Positions 1-8,631 of a stretch of 64,000 bases of DNA are shown here, piece after piece. The position numbers were made by a program, and so were the translations under genes. Source of the DNA: Terriglobia bacterium (GTDB lineage Bacteria; Acidobacteriota; Terriglobia; Acidiferrales; UBA7541). The stretch is taken from assembly GCA_020072805.1 (NCBI GenBank), contig JAIQGC010000005.1:35902-99901 (forward strand), read 5' to 3'. The notes below the pieces were generated by a model. That model did no database searches, was not told where the DNA came from, and saw only the letters and a program-made list of their open reading frames with translations. Position 1 is the first letter of the stretch, and each line of letters opens with the position of its first letter.

Positions 1-602
1 AGGCGGTGGTCGCGGGGAAGGATGCCACCCTGAAGGGTGGCGCTACAAAAGCGGCGGGAGCGGGAAGTTGAGAGCGGCGGCGGGAGAAAAAAGGATGCCA
101 CCCTGCTGATCGCTGAAAAAAGCAAGAAAAAAACAGATTCCTCGTCGCCTGCGGCTCCTCGGAATGACAGAAATGGGATTTTTTAGCAGCCTGCTCAAGG
201 GTGACCCTACAAGGGCGGGGAAGTAGGCGGATTTCAAATCCAGGGAAAAGGGAATGATGGGGAGAAGAGAAGCGATGGGCAGAGGTGTGGGCGGGAGGGA
301 AAAGGGCAAGGTGCCGGGCTAAAGAGCCTGAGTGGCAACCGCAAGATCTGTTCCTCAGCGGCTAAAGCCGCATTGAAAAGAAAACATTTTTGTCGGAGCT
401 AAAGCTCCGACCCCCTAAAAACAAGAGTTGCCACACAAACTCTAAAACCCGGGCTCTACAAAGGCGGGGGGAAGAGCAAGGTGCCGGGCTAAAGCCCGGG
501 CTCTACAAAGGTGGGGGACAAGGGCAAGGTGCCGGGCTAAAGCCCGGCCTCTACAAAGGCGGGGGAGAAGGGCGAGAAAGAGATTGGTTGGGAGGGGGAG
601 AA
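1..602. repeat. Gene-free block of palindromic and tandem repeats
   Basis: No credible gene lies here. The block has a short perfect hairpin at 25-40 (CCACCCT-GA-AGGGTGG), a REP-like half element at about 136-169 (ends in CTCGGAATGACA), and three tandem units of 47-48 bp near 447-575, each with a CCGGGCT-AA-AGCCCGG type hairpin and a CTCTACAAAGG core. A degenerate fourth unit lies near 312. The ORF listed from 390 only reads through these repeats, which gives a repeated GLKPGLYKGGG peptide. The first 42 bases could be the end of a further repeat. Confidence 0.8.
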
Positions 603-1556
603 ATGGGAAAAGTGCTGGTGGTTGGGGGAGCGGGATATATCGGAGGGGCGGTGACGGAGCTGCTGGGAGCGGAGAAGATCCCGTTCACGGTGTACGACAG
701 CCTGGTGTACGAGCCGCACTATTTGAAGAAGGTGGACTTCATACGCGGGGACGTGCGGGACGCGGAGAGGTTGAAGGGGCTGCTGGCGGGATATACGCAT
801 GTGGTGTGGCTGGCGGCGATTGTGGGAGACGGGGCGTGCGAGGTGAACCGGGAGTTGACGGTGGGAGTGAATCAGGAGGCGGTGCGGTGGCTGGCGGAGA
901 ATTTTCACGGGAGGATCGTGTTCACGTCAACGTGCTCGGTGTACGGGCAGATGGAAGAGGAAGTGGACGAGGAGGCGGCGGTGGGGCCGCTGTCGCTGTA
1001 TGCGCAGACGAAGCTGGCGGCGGAAGGATTTTTAAAGGGGGAGAACAGTTTGATTTTCCGGCTGGGGACGGCGTTTGGAGTTTCGGATACGTATTCGCGG
1101 CCGCGCATGGATTTGGTGGTGAATTACATGGCGGCGAACGCGCTGACGAAGGGAGAGCTGTCGGTGTTTGGAGGGACGCAATGGAGGCCGCTGGTGCACG
1201 TGAAGGACATCGCGCAGGCGATCGTGCACAACCTGGAGAGGCCGGTGAGGGGAGTGTACAACGTGGCGGCGGGAAATGTGCAGATCAAGGATTTGGCGGC
1301 GGTGGTGAGCGGGATGACCGGGTGCAAGGTGAAGTACACGGAGCAAAAATTCCAGGACCAGAGAAATTATCACGTGAGCTGCAAGAAGGCGCTGCGGGAC
1401 GGAGTGTTTAATCCGCACACGATGAGGACGGTGCAGGACGGGGTGCGGGAGATTGCGGAGCTGGTGGGAGTGGGGCGGATCAAACAGACGGAGGATGAAG
1501 TGTATTTCAACGTGCGGCATGCGGAGAAGCTGAAAGCCTATGGACAATTCGCGTAA
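603..1556 (+). CDS. NAD-dependent epimerase/dehydratase (extended SDR)
   Basis: 317 residues. A nucleotide-sugar epimerase or dehydratase of the extended short-chain dehydrogenase family, acting in the cytoplasm on a nucleotide sugar. The N-terminal Rossmann motif GGAGYIGG is at residues 8-15; the catalytic Ser/Tyr/Lys set is visible as STCSVYG and YAQTK. The track start at 390 was rejected because it translates repeats; ATG 603 follows a GGGAGGGGGAG ribosome site. It overlaps the next gene by 17 nt and starts a polysaccharide cluster. The family is firm; the exact substrate (UDP-glucose, UDP-GlcNAc or a deoxysugar) cannot be read from the sequence. Confidence 0.85.
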   Translation: MGKVLVVGGAGYIGGAVTELLGAEKIPFTVYDSLVYEPHYLKKVDFIRGDVRDAERLKGLLAGYTHVVWLAAIVGDGACEVNRELTVGVNQEAVRWLAENFHGRIVFTSTCSVYGQMEEEVDEEAAVGPLSLYAQTKLAAEGFLKGENSLIFRLGTAFGVSDTYSRPRMDLVVNYMAANALTKGELSVFGGTQWRPLVHVKDIAQAIVHNLERPVRGVYNVAAGNVQIKDLAAVVSGMTGCKVKYTEQKFQDQRNYHVSCKKALRDGVFNPHTMRTVQDGVREIAELVGVGRIKQTEDEVYFNVRHAEKLKAYGQFA

Positions 1557-1998
1557 AGAGCCGCGACTGATCGCGGGGGGATTGGCGGTGGACGACCGGG
1601 GACAAGTGTCGTTCGTGAACGGGTTTGGGTTTGAAGGGGTGCGGCGATTCTATCTGGTGGAAAACTTTTCGACGGAAGTGGTGCGGGCGTTTCACGGACA
1701 CATGAAGGAAGAGAAGTTCGTGCTGGTGGCGGCGGGGTCGGCGATCGTGGCGGCGGTGCGGATGGATGACGCGGCGCGGCCGGACCGGGAGATGAAGCCG
1801 CAGCGATTTGTTCTTTCCGCGAGGCAGCCGCAGATACTGCATATTCCGGCGGGCTACGCGAACGGATTCCGGCCGCTGGAGGCGGGTACGAAGATTTTGT
1901 TTTTTTCGACGGCGACGCTGGAGGAGGCGAAGAACGACGATTTTCGATTTGCGCACGATTATTGGGGAGAGGGAGTGTGGGAAGTGGAACCGCGGTGA
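1540..1998 (+). CDS. RmlC-like cupin, sugar 3,5-epimerase family
   Basis: 152 residues, a single cupin barrel of the dTDP-4-dehydrorhamnose 3,5-epimerase type. The visible signature is a VRAFHGH segment (the histidine-containing strand expected in RmlC-like enzymes) and an LHIPAGYANGF segment matching the conserved IPxGxAHGF strand. It is shorter than classical RmlC (about 180), as seen in FdtA/WxcM-like cupins. It overlaps the upstream epimerase gene and is followed 28 bp later by a reductase gene, so epimerase, cupin and reductase are likely made together. The specific sugar is unknown. Confidence 0.75.
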   Translation: MDNSRKEPRLIAGGLAVDDRGQVSFVNGFGFEGVRRFYLVENFSTEVVRAFHGHMKEEKFVLVAAGSAIVAAVRMDDAARPDREMKPQRFVLSARQPQILHIPAGYANGFRPLEAGTKILFFSTATLEEAKNDDFRFAHDYWGEGVWEVEPR

Positions 1999-2026
1999 GA
2001 GGAACCGGGAAGGAGAGAAAAAAGTG

Positions 2027-2911
2027 ATGCGAGTGTTATTGCTGGGAGCCACGGGGATGCTGGGGAGCGCGGTATATGGAGTGCTGAAGGACAAGTGCGA
2101 GCTGGTGCTGGGGGTTCGCAACGAGGAGAAGATTGCGCTGCTTGACCAGGTATTTGGAAGAGCCGGCGGGGGGCGGAGAATTGTTCCGTTTGACGGCGCG
2201 GGCGTTTATCAGGACTACGTGAGCAAGCGGGGAGGAGCGAACGGATACTTCGGCGGATTCCTGAAGGCGGTGGGAGAGGTCGATTATGTGATCAACGCGA
2301 TCGGAGTGACGATTCCGTTTGCGCTGAGCGACCCGGCGCAGACTTTTTTCATTAACGGGGCGCTGCCGCATCTGCTGGCGCGGGAATTCGGAGAAAAGCT
2401 TATTCACATCACGACCGATTGCGTTTACAACGGAACAGAAGGTTTTCCGTACGACGAAAAGTCTCCCAAAACGCCGATGGACATCTACGGTCTCTCGAAG
2501 AGCCTGGGCGAGCCGGCGGAGTGTCTCACGATCCGCACCTCGATCATCGGCCGTGAACTGAACGGATTTACCGGGCTGCTGGAGTGGTTCCGGCGGCAGG
2601 AGGGGCAGACGGTGACCGGCTTCGCGGAGCATTACTGGAATGGGATCACCACGCAACAATTCGGGCGGATTTGTCAGCAGGTTATGGAGTCGCGCAACGG
2701 GTTTCCGCGGCGCGGCATTTACCACGTCTTTTCCACGCCGGTTTCGAAATACGAGATGCTGGTAGCGTTCCAAAAGAAGTACCGGGTCAAATGCACGGTC
2801 CGGGCGGAATACGACAAGAAGCTGAATCGAACGCTTACGACCTGCAGGGAACTCAACGAACAACTGAAGACGCCGCCTTTCCACGAGATGCTGAATGCGC
2901 TTCCCGAGTAA
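2027..2911 (+). CDS. RmlD-like nucleotide-sugar reductase (SDR)
   Basis: 294 residues. N-terminal GATGMLG nucleotide-binding loop, TTDCVYNG and YGLSKS catalytic-region motifs typical of dTDP-4-dehydrorhamnose reductase and the Cap5F/FnlB-type reductases. It probably reduces a 4-keto or similar nucleotide-sugar intermediate. The track start at 1808 is far upstream inside the cupin gene; ATG 2027 is preceded by AAGGAGAG. Its stop is 6 bp before the next gene. With a separate cupin upstream and a 2-epimerase downstream, the set resembles a split version of the Cap5F-Cap5G arrangement; that comparison is inference. Confidence 0.75.
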   Translation: MRVLLLGATGMLGSAVYGVLKDKCELVLGVRNEEKIALLDQVFGRAGGGRRIVPFDGAGVYQDYVSKRGGANGYFGGFLKAVGEVDYVINAIGVTIPFALSDPAQTFFINGALPHLLAREFGEKLIHITTDCVYNGTEGFPYDEKSPKTPMDIYGLSKSLGEPAECLTIRTSIIGRELNGFTGLLEWFRRQEGQTVTGFAEHYWNGITTQQFGRICQQVMESRNGFPRRGIYHVFSTPVSKYEMLVAFQKKYRVKCTVRAEYDKKLNRTLTTCRELNEQLKTPPFHEMLNALPE

Positions 2912-2917
2912 GTGACC

Positions 2918-4174
2918 ATGAAAAAACAATTCAGGCTCGTATCCCTGCTGGGAATCCGTCCAGACATTATACGCATGGGAAAGCTGCTGAATCTGCTGGA
3001 GCGCGGGCAGGCGGCGAACGGGTACCGGCATTTGTATGTTCATTCCGGCCAGCATTACGACGATTCGCTGGAAGGAATATTCCACCGGGAATTGGGCGTG
3101 CGGCGGCCGAAGTTCAATATGGGAACGGGAAGGACTTTGAAGAAGCGGGCCAAGACCGGCCATGTCTACCAGGCCGGCTACCTTTTTGAAAAGACCGCGC
3201 AAATGATCGAGCGATTGCGTCCCGACGCCGTCCTGTTCCTGGGAGACACGAATACGGTTCTTTCTTCGATCGTCGTGGCGAAACACAACATACCGGTGAT
3301 CCACGTCGAGGGCGGCGGGCGCAGCTTCGATTGGCGAATGCCGGAGGAGAAAAACAGGATCATCATCGATCATCTTTCGGACGTGATCTATTGCTATCTC
3401 GATCGCTATAAGCAAATTCTGCTCGCCGAAGGAGTGGCGGGACACCGGGTTGTTTCCGTGGGGAATATTATCGTTGATGCGCTGGAGAAGTTCCTGCCCG
3501 CGGCGCGGCAAAGGCCAATCCTGCGAAGCCTCGGTCTGCAGCCGGGGAAATATGCACTGTGCACGCTGCATCGGGAGGAAAACATCGAGAACCGGCAGAT
3601 TCTTGAGGAAAAAGTAAATGGTCTTCGGCAGCTCTCCCGTCAATTGCCTGTGGTTTTTCCCGTGATGCCCCGCGTGCGCGCCCGGCTTCGGAAGTACGGA
3701 TTTACGGACCGCCTGAAGAGTCCGGGGATCATTCTAACGCCGCCCTTGGGATTTCTGGATTTTCTCAAGCTGGAAGCGGAAGCGAAGATGATCGTCACCG
3801 ACAGCGGCACCGTTCAGGAAGAAGCCCTTCTTCTGGGCGTGCCCTGCCTGGTAACAAGGCGTTCCACCGAGCGCCCGGAAACAATCGCGGCGGGGGCAAG
3901 CATATTGGCGGAAGGGGATCTGTTTTCGAATGCCCAGCGGGTATTGCAAATGGAGCGTCATTGGGACCGCACGGTCCTGAATCCGCTTGGGGGAAGTCCG
4001 AGCGAGCGAATCTACGAGGACCTCTTGAATCGAATCAGGTCCGGCTATTTTGCGGAGTCGCGATGCCTGGCGATGCTCCAGGAGAATTCATTTGTTCGCG
4101 AGGCCTATGGGCTCACGCAGCGCAGCTTCAAGCGCCCGTTGCCGTTTTCCGAAGAAGCGTTGTGCGCCCGATGA
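2918..4174 (+). CDS. UDP-N-acetylglucosamine 2-epimerase family (WecB/FnlC-like)
   Basis: 418 residues, matching the non-hydrolysing UDP-HexNAc 2-epimerase fold. Visible family motifs are HSGQHYD, FLGDTNT, the SFDWRMPEE segment, TLHREEN and TDSGTVQEEA...TERPE near the C-terminus. The N-terminus reads GIRPDIIRM rather than the WecB GTRPEAIK, which is closer to the FnlC/Cap5G branch making N-acetyl-L-fucosamine precursors; this subfamily placement is inference. ATG 2918 is preferred over GTG 2912. It lies between a reductase and a broken WbuB-like transferase, supporting a role in an aminosugar of a surface glycan. Confidence 0.85.
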   Translation: MKKQFRLVSLLGIRPDIIRMGKLLNLLERGQAANGYRHLYVHSGQHYDDSLEGIFHRELGVRRPKFNMGTGRTLKKRAKTGHVYQAGYLFEKTAQMIERLRPDAVLFLGDTNTVLSSIVVAKHNIPVIHVEGGGRSFDWRMPEEKNRIIIDHLSDVIYCYLDRYKQILLAEGVAGHRVVSVGNIIVDALEKFLPAARQRPILRSLGLQPGKYALCTLHREENIENRQILEEKVNGLRQLSRQLPVVFPVMPRVRARLRKYGFTDRLKSPGIILTPPLGFLDFLKLEAEAKMIVTDSGTVQEEALLLGVPCLVTRRSTERPETIAAGASILAEGDLFSNAQRVLQMERHWDRTVLNPLGGSPSERIYEDLLNRIRSGYFAESRCLAMLQENSFVREAYGLTQRSFKRPLPFSEEALCAR

Positions 4175-4186
4175 GCAGACGGTGAT

Positions 4187-5354
4187 ATGAGAATTCTGAT
4201 CCTCGTTGATTGTTATGTCCCCAGCGTGAAATCCGGCGCCAGGCAGATCCGAGATCTGGCGGCCGAATTCCATCGCCAAGGCCATGAGGTTACCGTTATC
4301 ACTCCCAGCCACGAGATTGTAGATGAAGCGCAGGTCACCTGGGACGAGGGGACGCGCATCGTCCGGGTTAGAACAGGGAAGATCAAGGGGGTGGGGAGGA
4401 TCTGGCGCGCCTTGGAGGAGATTAGGCTTTCGGGCGTCGTGTGGCGCCGTGTCGGACGATTCCTGCTAGAGAATCCCGCGGATTTTATTGTCTTCTACTC
4501 GCCTACAATTTTCTGGAGCGCGCTCGTAAGACGCCTGAAGGCACTCTGGGGATGTCCCGCGTATCTGATACTGCGCGCAATACGAAGTTGCGGACAAGAT
4601 CGCAATCCAGTCTCCGGGAAACGCAGAATATTTCACGAAAGAATTTCCCCTGCGGGAATATCCATTGGAGGTGCTTTACAACTGGATGGCTCTGGAGGAT
4701 AGGGATCCGCCGGCCAGAGAGTGCCGCGGAAAGCTGGGGCTTCAGGATAAAGTGGTTTTCTTCTACGGGGGCAACCTGGGAGTCGCTCAGGATGTGGACA
4801 ATATTGTTCGCCTGGCTGCTGGCCTCGCCCCTTACGCGCATATTCACTTCCTTCTCGTGGGCGAGGGCAGCGAGGTGTCCCGGCTGAAAAGGCTTGTGGC
4901 GGAGAGAGCGTTGAACAATATCCAGATTCTGCCGCCGGTCGGGCAGCACGAGTATCTGGCCATGCTTTCGGAGTTTGATGTGGGCCTGATCTCGCTGGAC
5001 CGGAGGCTCACCACACATAACCTGCCAGGAAAGATGCTGGGGTATATGTACCGGGGGAAACCCATGCTGGCGAGCATCAATGGGGGCAATGACCTCTTTG
5101 ACCTGATAGAGAAAAACGACGCAGGCTTCTGTTTCAAGAATGGAGAAGACGACAGTCTGGCGGCTGCTGCGCTGAAGCTGTCCAACGACCCTGAATTGCG
5201 ATCCCGAATGGGCGCAAATGCACGCCGGCTATTGGAGCGGCAGTTTTCGGTTAACCGGGCCGCTCGTCAAATCACGGCCTTTGCCGCACGGGAGAAAGTG
5301 AAAACAGAAGAGATTCCCGTATTCCAATCTGCCGGTAACGAGTCGTTCTCCTAG
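4187..5354 (+). pseudogene. WbuB-like group 4 glycosyltransferase, broken by an internal deletion
   Basis: Two ORFs in different frames make one glycosyltransferase. The N-terminal frame (from ATG 4187) runs MRILILVDCY... to YLILR at 4562-4576. The C-terminal frame resumes at about 4578 as QYEVADKIAIQSPGN, then the EVLYNWM, FYGGNLG and LLVGEG segments, to 5354. WbuB-like proteins normally have about 28-30 residues (a DIFPxWA segment) between these two pieces, and they are missing here. The junction is inside ctgcgcgcaatac. The lost length is not a multiple of three, so the gene is out of frame. A real deletion or an assembly collapse would look the same. Confidence 0.8.
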
Positions 5355-5490
5355 AAGATTTGCGCCGCGCGGAAAAGTGCATGCTGGACTGATGATGAAC
5401 ATTTTATGTCCGCGGTACAGTGCGTTTGTGACCCCTCCCCCAAGCCTTATATCCCTTCCGAATTTATAGAGTAACAACCAGGAGCCGCTC

Positions 5491-7047
5491 ATGATTTGGG
5501 GAAGTGATCCACTTGTGTTTGGCGGGGGGCTATTGTGCGCGAGTCTGATCACCCCGCTGGTGCGGGACTTCGCAATGAGTCGCGGGTGGATAGACTCGCC
5601 CGGTAACGGGCGGCATATTCACTGCCATGCCGTCCCGCGACTGGGCGGGGTGGCCATTTATCTCTCTGTTGTCGGTGCTTTGGGCATCGCAAACATTCTT
5701 TTCGCGGTGACCGGCACTTCAGCCCCGTATTCATTCCGAACCATATGGACTCTGCTGGGTTCGGCTACGGCGGTCTTTCTGCTGGGCTTGTACGATGATC
5801 TGCGGCCCGTCAGTCCGTATTGGAAAATCATGATTCAGTCGCTCGCTGCAGTGTTTCTCTACATGGCTGGATTCAGGATATACAGGATGGATCTCCTGGG
5901 CTCCGGGCACAGTCTTAGTGCGGGGCTCGACCTGTTGCTGACGGTTCTCTGGGTGCTTTTGATCACGAATGCATTCAATTTGATTGATGGCCTGGACGGG
6001 CTGGCTGCCGGGTCCGCATTATTGTCGCTGGCTGTAATGTTTGTAGTGGCGCTGTTCCGGAATGATGCGACAGTGAGCGTCATGACGCTGGTGCTCGCTG
6101 GGGCGATGTGCGGATTCCTGCGCTTCAATTTTTATCCGGCAACAATATTTCTTGGCGATTCGGGCAGCCTGTTCATCGGATTTGTGTTGAGCGCCATTGC
6201 CCTGGCCGGATCGCAGAAGGCGACGACAGCGATTGCCGTGGCGATTCCGGTGGTGTCGTTCGGTCTTCCTGTCGTGGATGTTGCGCTTGCGGTTGTGAGG
6301 CGGCTCATTCGTGGCAAGCACCTTTTTGCGGGTGACACCGATCATATTCACCACCGTCTGCTGAAAAAAGGGTTTTCTCACCGGGAGGCGGTGATCCTTT
6401 TGTATGTCATTTCAGCGGGATTCGGACTGCTCAGTCTGTCCCTGCTGCACGGGGAGCACAGGATTGCTCTGGTATTGAGTGTAGTGGGGATCGGAGTGTG
6501 GTCTGGTGTTCGCTATTTGAGATATGCGGAAATATCCGAAGTGCAAAGCCTTTTTGCGACGCTCCTGCAGCGAAGAAGAATTCTTGCCAACAATCTTATT
6601 CTGCGGCAGGCCGCCGAGGCATTGGAGGCCAGCAGTAATTTCGAGGGGATCTGCAAGGTTGTGAAGGCGACTCTCGAACCTCTGGGTTTTGCCGGAGTGT
6701 GTTATCAGTTGCATGCGAAAAACGGCAATTCAAACGGGCTGTTTGTTCCCCTGCGAGACGATGGGAACGGCGGGCTTTGGCATTCCTGGGGTGGAGAGAA
6801 GGCGCGCAAGGCGGAATGGGAACTGCGGCTGGAACTGGCTCCGCTTGAGGCGCATAGCCTTGGCCGAGTGTCGCTATTCCGGCCGTCTTGTGATGAGCGC
6901 ATCTGTGTCGACAGTCATATTTTGAGTTCGACATTTCGGCTGGCACTGTCCGGCGCGGTGGAGCGAGCCCTGGCGAACGGGTCCACGCATGCAGGAGAAA
7001 AGAAAATGGCTGAGGTTGCAAGGGCTCATCGGGCGGCATCCGCGTAG
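5491..7047 (+). CDS. MraY/WecA-family undecaprenyl-phosphate sugar-1-phosphate transferase with C-terminal extension
   Basis: 518 residues. An integral membrane enzyme that would load the first sugar phosphate onto undecaprenyl phosphate for glycan synthesis. Motifs in order: PRLGGVAIY near residue 50, LGLYDDLRP, NAFNLIDGLDGLAAG, FLGDSGSLFIG and DTDHIHHRLLKKG, the family's magnesium and substrate loops, set among about ten hydrophobic helices. Residues from about 350 onward form a soluble extension with a GAF-like look, not part of classical WecA (about 360 residues). The start is ATG 5491 with CAGGAG upstream. It ends the polysaccharide cluster. Confidence 0.85.
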   Translation: MIWGSDPLVFGGGLLCASLITPLVRDFAMSRGWIDSPGNGRHIHCHAVPRLGGVAIYLSVVGALGIANILFAVTGTSAPYSFRTIWTLLGSATAVFLLGLYDDLRPVSPYWKIMIQSLAAVFLYMAGFRIYRMDLLGSGHSLSAGLDLLLTVLWVLLITNAFNLIDGLDGLAAGSALLSLAVMFVVALFRNDATVSVMTLVLAGAMCGFLRFNFYPATIFLGDSGSLFIGFVLSAIALAGSQKATTAIAVAIPVVSFGLPVVDVALAVVRRLIRGKHLFAGDTDHIHHRLLKKGFSHREAVILLYVISAGFGLLSLSLLHGEHRIALVLSVVGIGVWSGVRYLRYAEISEVQSLFATLLQRRRILANNLILRQAAEALEASSNFEGICKVVKATLEPLGFAGVCYQLHAKNGNSNGLFVPLRDDGNGGLWHSWGGEKARKAEWELRLELAPLEAHSLGRVSLFRPSCDERICVDSHILSSTFRLALSGAVERALANGSTHAGEKKMAEVARAHRAASA

Positions 7048-7365
7048 TTTGCCGGCCAGTAATCGGCGCACGCGCTCCCGCCTGGTAATCCCGCCGCGGA
7101 GCGGAATGCCTTCTTCATCGAAACGATGGAGAAGGCTTTTCTATTTTGGGAGCCTCGCATGCGTAGGGCAGTTGATTGCCCATGTGACCGAACTGAATTG
7201 GCGCCTGCCTTGAACCCGCTCGCGGTTCCGGCGCGGGTTTGACGTCCACCGTCCGCCCGATTCATGGGTGCGGGAGATTTCCTCAAGCAAAAAAAACGTA
7301 TGTAATTCCGCGTGGAATTGCGCCTGCACTGCCAGTACAATCCTCTGCGGCGGGACTCCGGCAAA
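7048..7365. other. Intergenic stretch, 318 bp
   Basis: No gene is supported here. ORFs on the track in this stretch are arginine/proline-rich shadows. A stem of AACCCGC paired with GCGGGTT (about 7214-7240) could act as a weak terminator for the upstream cluster, but there is no clear U run. Confidence 0.5.
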
Positions 7366-7938
7366 ATGGCAATCACGGTGGTGGCGGTGGGCAGCACGAG
7401 GCGTCCGAAGGTGGAGGCGGTGCGGGAGGCGCTGGGAGCGATTGGGGAGCGGTTTGGCGCGGGAGAGGTTTTTGAAGTGACCGGCGTGGAAGTGGAGAGC
7501 GGGGTAGGGCACACGCCGCTGAGCCGGGAAGAATTGATGCGCGGTGCGCGGCAGAGGGCCGAGGCGGTTGCGCGGATGGCACGGGAACGCGGCGAGGCTT
7601 GGCAGTACTTTGCGGGGCTGGAGGGCGGGCTGGACGTGGAGACGGAAGGCGGGCGGCGGCGGGTTTTCCTGGAGAGCTGGGCGTACGTGAGCGACGGGAC
7701 GCGGGGAAGCTTCGGATGTTCGGGAAGCATCGAGGTGCCGGAAGCGCTGGCGGCGGAAGTGCTGGAACGGGGAGTAGAGCTGAGCGAGGCCATCGACCGG
7801 TTCGCGGGAGCGGCGGGGATTCGCGACGGGCAAGGGGCGTGGGGAGTGCTGACGGGGAATCTGATCACGCGGCAGGACTCGTTTCGCGTGGCGGTGATCA
7901 GCGCCTTTGCGCCGTTTTATAATGAGAAGATGTATTAG
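7366..7938 (+). CDS. Inosine/xanthosine triphosphatase family (YjjX-like)
   Basis: 190 residues, slightly longer than E. coli YjjX (about 170). It is predicted to hydrolyse non-canonical purine nucleoside triphosphates (ITP, XTP) and so clean the nucleotide pool. Family features visible are the N-terminal VAVGSTRRPKVEAV segment, the GLEGGL motif, and the GQGAWGVLTGNLITR C-terminal motif. ATG 7366 gives the natural N-terminus; the upstream extension from 7312 has no family character. It precedes a thymidine kinase gene, a second nucleotide-metabolism function. Confidence 0.85.
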   Translation: MAITVVAVGSTRRPKVEAVREALGAIGERFGAGEVFEVTGVEVESGVGHTPLSREELMRGARQRAEAVARMARERGEAWQYFAGLEGGLDVETEGGRRRVFLESWAYVSDGTRGSFGCSGSIEVPEALAAEVLERGVELSEAIDRFAGAAGIRDGQGAWGVLTGNLITRQDSFRVAVISAFAPFYNEKMY

Positions 7939-8001
7939 GCGGCGGGATAGAGGTTGCGGGAGCGGGACAAAGATTCACAGTGGGATGTACCGGGAGGAAA
8001 C

Positions 8002-8631
8002 GTGGACATCGTTAAGGGAAACATGGGCTGGATCGAAGTGATCGTGGGGCCGATGTTTTCGGGGAAGAGCGAGGAACTGATCCGGCGGCTGCGGCGGGCG
8101 GCGATTGCGCGGCAGCGGGTGCAGATCTTCAAGCCGAAAATTGATGAGCGGTACGCGGCGGACGAAATCGTTTCGCACTCGGGACTGGGGATTCCCTCGG
8201 AAGTGGCGGTCAAGGCCGAGGACGTGCTGGCGCAGGTGCAACCGCGCACGGAAGTGATCGGGATAGACGAGGCGCAGTTTCTGGGCGAAGAGCTGGTGAA
8301 TGTGTGCACCAAGCTGGCGGATTCGGGCAAGCGGGTAATTGTGGCCGGGCTGGATACGGACTACCGCGGGAGGCCGTTCGAGCCCATGCCGCGGCTGCTC
8401 TCGGTGGCCGAGGAGATCACCAAACTGCTGGCGATTTGCGTGCGCTGCGGAAATCCGGCGGTGCATACGCAGAGGCTGGTGGAGTCGGAAGAGCTGGTGG
8501 TGGTCGGGGCGGGCGGGATGTATGAGGCGCGGTGCCGGAGGTGCTTCGAGCAGAACATCGCGCAGGCCAAGGAGCCCAGCCCATTCCTGGCGCCGCGAGT
8601 GCGCGCGGCGGGCGGCGGCAGCGCGAAATGA
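8002..8631 (+). CDS. tdk: Thymidine kinase
   Basis: 209 residues from GTG 8002. A type II thymidine kinase that phosphorylates thymidine with ATP in the salvage pathway. P-loop [11 protein letters not shown], the GIDEAQF catalytic region, and two pairs of cysteines (CVRCG and CRRCF) forming the structural zinc site are all present. Start: GTG 8002 has an ideal GGGAGGAAAC in front; ATG 8023 (MGWIEV) is the alternative and also has a purine-rich leader. The stop overlaps the next gene's ATG (ATGA), so the two are translationally coupled. Confidence 0.92.
   Translation: MDIVKGNMGWIEVIVGPMFSGKSEELIRRLRRAAIARQRVQIFKPKIDERYAADEIVSHSGLGIPSEVAVKAEDVLAQVQPRTEVIGIDEAQFLGEELVNVCTKLADSGKRVIVAGLDTDYRGRPFEPMPRLLSVAEEITKLLAICVRCGNPAVHTQRLVESEELVVVGAGGMYEARCRRCFEQNIAQAKEPSPFLAPRVRAAGGGSAK

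Noticed and set aside
447-575. CRISPR array
   Set aside because: Three near-identical 47 bp units with no unique spacers and no cas genes: a tandem repeat, not CRISPR.
390-602. N-terminal extension of the first epimerase ORF
   Set aside because: It translates palindromic repeats (GLKPGLYKGGG units); the real start is ATG 603 with a ribosome site.
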